From Lonicera japonica (lineage: Eukaryota > Streptophyta > Magnoliopsida > Dipsacales > Caprifoliaceae): 64,000 bases of DNA. Numbering within the stretch: position 1 is the first letter of the stretch; each line of letters starts with the position of its first letter. The stretch lies in NCBI GenBank assembly GCA_021464415.1, contig CM038467.1, positions 55,510,734-55,574,733 of the forward strand, written 5' to 3'. Shown one piece after another: positions 57,316 through 64,000 of this stretch. A program made the translations under genes and the position numbers. The notes under the pieces were generated by a model. The model was not told the DNA's origin and searched no databases. It worked only from the letters and a program-made list of their open reading frames with translations.

Positions 57316-57580
57316 CAAGAGTATCCATGAACTAAAAATGTGTTGGAGTAATGACATTCTTTGTCCTTAATCATTGAAAAATTTTCAACTTTCTAGGTGT
57401 AAGGATTGACATCGTCCATGAAGCCAGATTGCTTAATAACAAAAACCTCAGCCCCAAAAATGCAAGCATCATCTTGAATGTATCCTTTAGAAACATTAGT
57501 AAGAGTTTGGAAGCTCATAAATTTGTTAAAGCCCCATTCTGTCCTTGTACTACCAAAGTGCCTTTTTTTTAAATCAGCAT
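57316..57580 (-). pseudogene. MATH gene exon E3 with in-frame TAG
   Basis: The acceptor is ATGCATGCAG|ATGC, the donor CTCTTG|GTACAA. It joins domain 1 (RTEWGFNKFMSFQTLTNVSK, DDACIFGAEVFVIK) to domain 2 (KVENFSMIKDKECHYS, HGYSW). The codon between PYT and KVENF is TAG at 57393-57395 where Trp is conserved. Confidence 0.8.
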
Positions 57581-57950
57581 CTGCATGCATTTGTATGGTT
57601 TGTGTTAATTAGCCCCCTTGGAAAATGATAGAAAAAATAATTGAATTTTACGAGGAAGGTGGAAAAAAAAAGTTTAGAGATGTGGTGATATGATTTCTAG
57701 TTTTATGAGTAGATGTCTTCCATCCTTCTTTATTTTTATGTGGAAAACCACCAAAAGATTTTTTTTCCCCATGAGAAAAAACAAAAAAAGTAAGAGAACG
57801 TACATCACACCATATCCCTGAACTTATTTTCTAACTTCTCACAAAAATCAATTATTTTTTAATATTGTTGTCAAATGGAGATTAATAAGATGTTAACACA
57901 CATTAGAAGAATCCATAAATTAAAAGAAGATTGATAATCATACATTTTAC

Positions 57951-58117
57951 CTTGGATTGTATAGTACTTGTCCTTAAGTTGATCACAAACAAATAATTTG
58001 TAATTGACATAAACTTCCCAATTTTGAGTTAGAGAGTGCGTGTCTACTATTTCTAAGTACATAGATAGATAGTCTTCACACCCATTGTTCCTTCCTTTTG
58101 GGTAGACCGACACTCTC
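57951..58117 (-). pseudogene. MATH gene exon E2
   Basis: The acceptor is GTTGAAG|GAGAG, the donor ATCCAAG|GTAAAA. With E1 it gives NW-RVSVYPKGRNNG and LSMYLEIVDTHSLTQNWEVY then VNYKLFVCDQLKDKYYTIQ, the canonical MATH core. Confidence 0.8.
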
Positions 58118-58269
58118 CTTCAACAATGTAGTTGAGATAGAAAAGAAAGAGAGAAATGAAATAGCACTAATTAAGTATAGAAATTGAAGAATGAAATGAT
58201 TTCATGCTTTTGAATTTACTTTTCTATTCTTAAAAAATGGTCAAAATAAATGGGACTATTCAAACTTAC

Positions 58270-58453
58270 CAATTGAAGCCGTTTGCCCAGAATTTATCAG
58301 ATTGATGCTTTGGACTATTTGAGTTTAGAAAGGTGGAAAAGGACTCTATTTTGAAGGTGTTGTGGGCTGGTGGAATATCTCTATAGTATCTTGAAATTTT
58401 TGTAGGGGTCGTGAGGCTAGGTGAAATTTCTATGTGGGATCTTGAATTTTCTG
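58270..58453 (-). pseudogene. MATH gene exon E1
   Basis: The likely acceptor is ACATCACAG|AAAATTC; the donor is TTCAATTG|GTAAGTTT. It encodes TKISRYYRDIPPAHNTFKIE and SFSTFLNSNSPKHQSDKFWA, the first strand of a MATH domain. An in-frame ATG upstream (58503-58505) lies in a non-conserved stretch. Confidence 0.7.
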
Positions 58454-58505
58454 TGATGTAATTATAACACATATGCATAACAAGCACACATTTAAAAGTT
58501 ATCAT

Positions 58506-58834
58506 TTACAAATATGGAAGAACATAAAGAAATTTAAATACCTGTAATTCCACTAACTTTAGTATTTTTAAAAACCACAAATTTAAAAATTAATTACACT
58601 AATCAACCATCAACTATACAACTTTTTATTTCCTTGAAAAATATGAATACAAAAAACAAATATTTGAAACCTCCAAAAACGATAATGACCTTATCAATAT
58701 GAGTGATTGATAGTAATTTTCTGCAAACTAGGGCAAGTACCTCAGCAAAACTACACCGTAAAACACATTTTAACATTAACTGCCATTTTTTCTTGAAAAA
58801 AGTGAAAAATATTAATTCTTAATATTCTATGGGT
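58506..58834. other. AT-rich sequence upstream of the MATH gene
   Basis: No promoter element could be assigned with confidence. Confidence 0.3.
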
Positions 58835-58975
58835 ATGGTTATTAGCGTGTGGTCAAACTGAGTACTCTAACACTCCAAACAATGTTTTTAATGCATGAAT
58901 AAAAATGTCTCAAAAGATATAAAATTTTACCTGGAAATAAATTTGGAGTGCTATATTACTTGCTAGCTAATAATG
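58835..58975. mobile_element. Decayed relative of the 56.4-kb MITE
   Basis: The left end TATGGTTATTAGCG and AGTACTCTAACACTCCAAAC are mirrored by TTTGGAGTGCTATATTACTT and GCTAGCTAATAATG on the right. These share the TATTAGC and CTCTAACACTCCAAA motifs of the 56371-56524 element. No target duplication is clear. Confidence 0.55.
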
Positions 58976-59174
58976 ACGAAACATAGATGGGTTATAAGAA
59001 ATAGGAAGATGAAGACCACGAAATGTTAAAGGATAAAAAGGACATACCAAATGCATGGTCATTACAAGTAATATGCTCCATTCGTACGTGTGTGGGGTTA
59101 GTCTTGTTTTGCCAAAACTACTAGTTCCTTTTACTTTTAAATTTGAAGGTTTTATGTGGATGAACATCTATATA

Positions 59175-59861
59175 TCTATATTATAAAATAAAGATTTTTT
59201 ACAATAAAATAATAAATCAATCCAACGTCTCATATTAATTTGTAATGGTGTTAACACTTTTAGACCATTAGATCATTTTTGTACCTCACAAGAAGATGTC
59301 AAATCAACTTAACATTTATTCACACACTAAACATATACACAAATATAACTCTTACATCTCTCTACTTTTCTATAACATTTCTCTCTCATCAAATATTTAA
59401 AAAACTTTTAAATGCCATAACTTTAAATTTACAAATTCAACTTTAATAAAATTTATATATTTGAAATATGTTCATTAACATCTACAAAACAAGATCCATT
59501 GTGATTATTAAATTATGTATTAAAAAAATTCAAGAAAAAGTTATAAAACATTACAAATATAATAGTTATTGAAAATATACATTTCTCTCTCATCAAATTT
59601 ACAAATCCATTAGTTATTGAATAAAAGATACTGAAATAAAATTAAAAATAAGTGTCCAACCTACCTCGAATATGGGGTGAAATTTTTTTATATTAGTGTC
59701 CAACTTACCTCAAATATAATATTTTTTCTTTTAAATATACTAATAACACCATTACAATATAAAAGGAACGAAGCAATTTTAGGGCGATAATTTTTTATAT
59801 TACAATTCGATCTGTCTCGAATATAATATTTTTTTCTCTTTTAAATACACTCATAACATCA
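59175..59861 (+). mobile_element. Helitron copy 1, lacking its 3' end
   Basis: It starts TCTATATTATAAAATAAAG and stays closely similar to 59862-60560 across ~690 bp, then stops at CATAACATCA, where the next copy begins with its own TCTATATT end. The 3' hairpin and CTRR terminus are missing. Confidence 0.75.
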
Positions 59862-60754
59862 TCTATATTATAAAACAAGGATTTTTTGCAATAAAATAAT
59901 AAATCAATCCAACGTCTCATATTAATTTGTAATGGTGTTAACACTTTTAGACCATTAAATCATTTTTATACCTCACAACAAGATTTCAAATCAACTTAAC
60001 ATTTACTCACACACTAAACATATACACAAATATAACTCTTACATCTCTATACTTTTCTACAACATTTCTCTCTCATCAAATTTTTAAAAAACTTTTAAAT
60101 GCCATAACTTTAAATTTACAAATTCAACTTTAATAAAATTTATATATTTGAAATATGTTCATCAACATCTACAAAACAAGATCCATTGTGATTATTAAAT
60201 TATGTATTAAAAAAATTCAAGAAAAAGTTATAAAACATTACAAATATAATAGTTATTGAAAATATACATTTCTCTCTCATCAAATTTACAAATCCATTAG
60301 TTATTGAAAATATTACACAATGAATAAAAGATACTGAAATAAAATTAAAAATAAGTGTCCAACCTACCTCGAATATGGGGTGAATTTTTTTTATATTAGG
60401 GTCCAACTTACCTCAAATATAATATTTTTTCTTTTAAATATACTAATAACACCATTACAATATAAAAGGAACGAAGCAATTTTAGGGCGATAATTTTTTA
60501 TATTACAATTCGATCTGTCTCGAATATAATATTTTTTTTCTCTTTTAAATACACTCATAACATCATTACATTATAAAATGGTCGATGCGATTTCAGGTCT
60601 AATTGGACAAGTAAGACAATCATATACATCTTCAATCATAAGTAATATACAATCATACACATTTTCAATCCTCACATTTTTCACGTAATTATATTTTATC
60701 TAATTATTATTTTTTATTCTTTTTATTGTGCCGGACGGCACAGGTATACCCTAA
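59862..60754 (+). mobile_element. Non-autonomous Helitron A (893 bp)
   Basis: The 5' end is A|TCTATATTATAAAACAAG. The 3' end carries the hairpin GTGCCGGACGGCAC (60729-60742), then AGGTATACC and CTAA. A TC start and a short 3' hairpin about 10 bp before CTRR are the Helitron signature. It has no Rep/helicase ORF. It is followed directly by a second Helitron start. Confidence 0.8.
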
Positions 60755-62114
60755 TCTATATTATAAAACATCAAGTTTGACCAAATTTATTTTTAAAAAG
60801 TATAAAAATCTAATGGTTAAAAATATAAATATTACGGTGTACATTAACTCTACATCATCGGATGAGTTTTATACACATCAAGATGTCACATCAAAATTAA
60901 AACACTCACACCAATAATATGCCATAACTTAAAATAAAAAAATTCAAAATTTAATAAAAATTTAATATTTAAAATCTACAAATTAAGATCAATTAAACAA
61001 GATCCATCATGACTATAGAATTAAGTAAAAAAAAATAAAAATTATTAAGTAACATTTAACACCAATAATATACACAAAGTAAACTCTCACACACCAATAA
61101 ATATTTTTACATTAAAAATGCCATAACTTAAAATATAATTCAATTAAACAAGATTCATCTTAAAATAAAAAAAAAATATTTAATATTTAAAATATATTTA
61201 AATCTACTAATCAAAATCAATTAAACAACATCCATCATGACTATAGAATTATGAATTTAATATTTAAATTTACTAATCATGATTAATTAAACAAGATCCA
61301 TCATGACTATAGAATTATGTTAAAAAAATAAGAAAAATTATTGAGTAACATTTAACACCAATAATATACTCACAATAAACTCTCACATATCAATCATTTT
61401 TTCTACATTAAAAATGTCATAACTTAAAATAAAAATTTCAAAATTTAATATTTAAAATTTAAAATTTAAAATTTACTAATCAAGATCAAATAAACAAGAT
61501 CCATCATGACTATAGAATTATGTAAAAAAATAATAATAAAAATTATTGAATAACATTTAAGGACGTACTTTATGTGTTCGTACATTATTGATCATCTTAG
61601 TATGCCGTTTTTAGGAGTATTCACAATATATCGGTTAAATTTTTGAACTATTTTGAAATCATACCAGATGTGATTGAATTATTTTCACATACGGCCTTGA
61701 GTTTAATTTGTTAAAAAATTATTTTGCCGAGATCAAAATATGTTATGTGTTCGTACATTATTCATCATCTTAGAATGTTGTTTTTAGGAGTGTTCACAAT
61801 ATATCTTTTAAATTTTTGAACTATTTTCAAATCATACCAACAGACGTGATTTAATTATTTTCACATATGGCCTTAAGTTTAATTTGTTAAAAACTTATTT
61901 TGCCGAGATCAAAATAAGATAAAAAAAATATGATTAAACGATTCTTTAAAATTTAAAAACAAGTCGGTCCAATCCAGTTTACTTTTAGTTGTTCTAGCAT
62001 GAAGATATATTGAAAATAAGTTTGTCGATTTAGATTCATCACACGTTACTCATTTTTATCTTATTATCGGTTCTTATTTAATTTACCGTGCCGGATGGCA
62101 CGGGTATAACCTAG
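60755..62114 (+). mobile_element. Non-autonomous Helitron B (1360 bp)
   Basis: It begins TCTATATTATAAAACATC immediately after Helitron A. It ends with hairpin CCGTGCCGGATGGCACGG (62087-62104), then GTATAAC and CTAG, before T. The interior holds several ACCAATAATATA...AACAAGATCCATCATGACTA tandem units (60880-61560) and a ~185-bp direct repeat (61570-61740 and 61745-61920). No protein. Confidence 0.85.
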
Positions 62115-62640
62115 TTTATATATAACATAGCTTGTTAACTTATTTAGGTGATGAACTGATAAAGAGATCTTCCTAATGGGTCGTTAAAGCATAAAATTGA
62201 ACAAGCTAATCTTACTCACAAACTCATAAAAGAATATCTTCTTTTTAGTGGAAAAAGAAAAGTATCATTCACAATTGATTGAAGGTGCAGTCAGTCGTTA
62301 TATTCTCACTCTATATATATATGCATAGATATGTAGGTGATAAAAATAATAAAGAGAAAAAATATTGAATGAAGGCCATAAATATATATAATATTTAAAT
62401 ATTTGATTCCTAGCGTTCTCTATATATATATACATATGTTTATTTGGGTTTAATTTGAAAATGAACAACAAAGAGTTTGTTTATTTAATTGTACAGGTGA
62501 TGAATTGATAAAGAGGACATCCTTGTAAGTCGTCAAAGCCTAAAATGTGTAGTGGTGTACGCTACCTATATATCACTCACTAAAAAAGAATCTCTCTTTT
62601 TTAGTGAAAAAAGAAACACATCTCTCATGCACATGCAATT
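62115..62640. other. AT-rich spacer with two related segments
   Basis: GGTGATGAACTGATAAAGAG at about 62146 and GGTGATGAATTGATAAAGAG at about 62497 start two related stretches of 100-150 bp. They share TCACTCACTAAAAAAGAAT-like and TTTTTAGTG(G/A)AAAAAG words. No gene. Confidence 0.5.
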
Positions 62641-63060
62641 GATTAAGTGCAATACTATGTGAAGTAGTTAGGGAGAATCTATAGCGAAAGCAAGTCTTGA
62701 AAAAGGGGCTTGATGGTGACAAGATGGTTATGGAGCTACGGCGGAACCAAAGCGAAAGCAAGTCTTCAGAGAAGATTTTGACGATGGCAGTGATGCCAGC
62801 TAAAAGCCTTGTTAGGGGCAGTTTCAAAAAATTCCTTGAAGAGGCAATTTGATTGTGAAAGTCCCATTGGGTATCATTTAGTTAGGCAAATTAGGATTGT
62901 CAATTTTGAGCAAAAAGGGTATAGAAAGCAAACCCCAATCCAGCCGCGCGCTACGGAAGATTTTACTATACTGGAATTTATTGCGAAGCTCAAAGACGGA
63001 TTTCTTAAAAATTCCTTTAACATGTATAATTTTATGTGCTCTTTAATGTGAGATTTTATT
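62641..63060 (+). other. Exon-like open stretch, family not recognised
   Basis: 62809-63051 is open and of more balanced composition than its surroundings: SLKRQFDCESPIGYHLVRQI, RIVNFEQKGYRKQTPIQPRA, TEDFTILEFIAKLKDGFLKN. GCGAAAGCAAGTCTT occurs twice just upstream (62687, 62750). I do not recognise the product; it may be a fragment of a captured gene. Confidence 0.3.
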
Positions 63061-63300
63061 TGAAATTTTCAAAATTATTTTTTTAAAAAAAATTTAATTT
63101 TTTATCCGGATAATTGGTGTTTTATTTCCTTATTATTTAAGAATTGCTTTAAGTGACTTAATATATCTAGGGTGGTGCTATTGCCACCTCACAAACTTCT
63201 TGCTTCCACTCCCACTAAAAAAAAGGTCTAAACTTCTATTTTCACCCCACCTAATTAATCATTTTCAACCAACTAATCACTCATCAACATTAATTACTAT

Positions 63301-63350
63301 TCATCATCATCATCATCATCTTCTTCTTCTTCTTCTTCTTCCTCCTCTTC
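63301..63350. repeat. (ATC)n(TTC)n compound microsatellite
   Basis: CATCATCATCATCATC is followed by TTCTTCTTCTTCTTCTTC and CCTCCTC. It also generates a His/Leu-rich spurious ORF. Confidence 0.9.
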
Positions 63351-63659
63351 TCTATGGTTTTTATTCAATGGTTAATAATTAACAAAAATTCAGATCTAAT
63401 TAACCCATTCTATCTCATTCAGTTCATTTCAAAAGCCAACAAAAATCCAAAAGTAATTCACAAAAACACACAAAATCTCCATTGGTGTAATACAAAAAAA
63501 ACCTTAAGTTGTAGAGAATGGTAAAGAAGAGAGAATCAAGGATTATCAAGCTAGAAAAACCTAATGAAAGAGAGATATGTTTGTTTTTATTATGTTTAAT
63601 GTTTATTTTCTTTAGTTAATATATAAAAAAAAATTGTATCAACAAAACGAATTAGAGAA

Positions 63660-63930
63660 TCAGAACAGGTTACCTCGGTTACGGGAAACCGAAATTGGAA
63701 CACTTGTTCGGTTTTCGGTGACCGAATGTGTCATGTGAAGACGTGAAGGAGAATGATATTTTGGTTCTATAGAACCGACATTTATCATTTTTCTTGATCC
63801 ATAATGGTCGAATAAATTCCTATTACTCGTCTCTTAGGGGCCGAGGTAGTGAAAAAAATTCTAAAGGGTTATTTTCTTCTCAAAATACCTCAGTCCTTAG
63901 GAACTGAGGTATTGATATATATCAGCTATA
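63660..63930. repeat. CTCGGTT/AACCGA inverted words at the right edge
   Basis: TACCTCGGTTACGGGAAACC, TTCGGTTTTCGGTGACCGAA, TTTGGTTCTATAGAACCGAC and CCTCAGTCCTTAGGAACTGA, G are each short inverted repeats around a GGTT...AACC core. Similar words (CTCGGTTCCTAGGAACTGAG) occur at 22376-22490. Clusters like this resemble subterminal repeats of plant CACTA transposons, but the element end is outside the window. Confidence 0.45.
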
Positions 63931-64000
63931 TATTAGTCACATGTTCACATGTTTAACGAGCATATAAATATAATTGAATTAGAGCCTCTGAATTCAAAGT

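Larger units (their letters stand above)
55943..58505 (-). pseudogene. Tandem MATH-domain protein gene, five exons, one nonsense codon
   Basis: Minus-strand exons E1 (about 58453-58270), E2 (58117-57951), E3 (57580-57316), E4 (57207-57041) and E5 (56094-55943) join in phase through GT/AG introns. They encode two MATH (meprin/TRAF homology) domains, a substrate-binding fold common in plant proteins of the ubiquitin pathway. Landmarks are PPAHNTFKIESFSTFL, FWANGFNW + RVSVYPKGRN, DACIFGAEVFVIKQSG (end of domain 1), KVENFSMIKDKECHYSNTFL, W + YLSLYPNGTYES, then CNGWGRPAFFPLVDLNDLSK and GFLLNDTIVLEVE. The second domain should open PYTWKVENFS, but the Trp codon is TAG (57393-57395). The frame is intact elsewhere, so it is a recently disabled copy or a truncated one-domain gene. 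E1's 5' end and promoter are undefined; E5 ends at TAA 55943-55945. The intron before E5 holds a MITE and a SINE. Confidence 0.8.

Noticed and set aside
63200..63382. 60-codon ORF with a His/Leu run
   Set aside because: Produced by the ATC/TTC microsatellite.

Overview
The window is nuclear DNA from a flowering plant, most likely a eudicot. It is AT-rich and dominated by transposable elements: Ty3/gypsy Athila and Tat elements, a Copia SIRE-type solo LTR, LINE 3' ends, an Au-like SINE, Mutator-type and other MITEs, and Helitrons. Between them lie split exons of two plant gene families with GT/AG introns. There are no bacterial operons, no rRNA genes and no intact tRNA genes. I do not name the species.

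Layout. About 1-11.9 kb is the minus-strand remnant of a CCA-adding tRNA nucleotidyltransferase gene. Four exons can be placed (11840-11680, 8380-8215, 5822-5692, 2885-2770). Their splice phases match, but exon 3 has an in-frame stop and no later exons are visible. Its introns and left flank are full of LINE fragments, a tRNA-like SINE and a Copia LTR. About 11.9-16.6 kb is a roughly 1.2-kb segment present twice; the second copy was split by a 1300-bp Mutator-type element with ~150-bp terminal inverted repeats and a 9-bp target duplication. About 16.6-25 kb holds a LINE RNase H remnant, a PIF/Harbinger-like MITE, an inverted-repeat element and a 1440-bp SIRE-type solo LTR with a 5-bp target duplication. 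A decayed unknown ORF with a 42-codon duplication lies at 25.2-26.0 kb.

About 26.2-33.6 kb is a truncated, heavily mutated minus-strand Tat-lineage element with two RNase H domains. About 34.2-46.2 kb is a complete plus-strand Athila-type element: LTRs of 1674 and 1646 bp, tRNA-Asp-type PBS, gag-pol with four lesions, an intact 392-codon 3' ORF and a polypurine tract, flanked by ATAGG duplications. It inserted into one copy of a ~1.1-kb duplication whose uninterrupted sister lies at 52.2-53.3 kb. A perfect 16-bp palindrome recurs in its LTRs and upstream of its 3' ORF.

About 47-53 kb has a long AAT microsatellite, an Au-like SINE next to an acidic exon-like stretch, and a 63-bp hairpin tandem array open on both strands. 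About 54.6-58.5 kb has a MATH-domain gene remnant on the minus strand (five exons, one nonsense codon) and a plus-strand duplicate of one exon. About 59.2-62.1 kb is a head-to-tail Helitron array. The right end is unassigned, with inverted-repeat words at the edge.

How it works together: no gene here looks fully intact except the Athila 3' ORF. The two host-gene remnants each carry a nonsense codon and their introns have accumulated elements. Several insertions can be dated relative to one another because paralogous empty sites lie in the same window.
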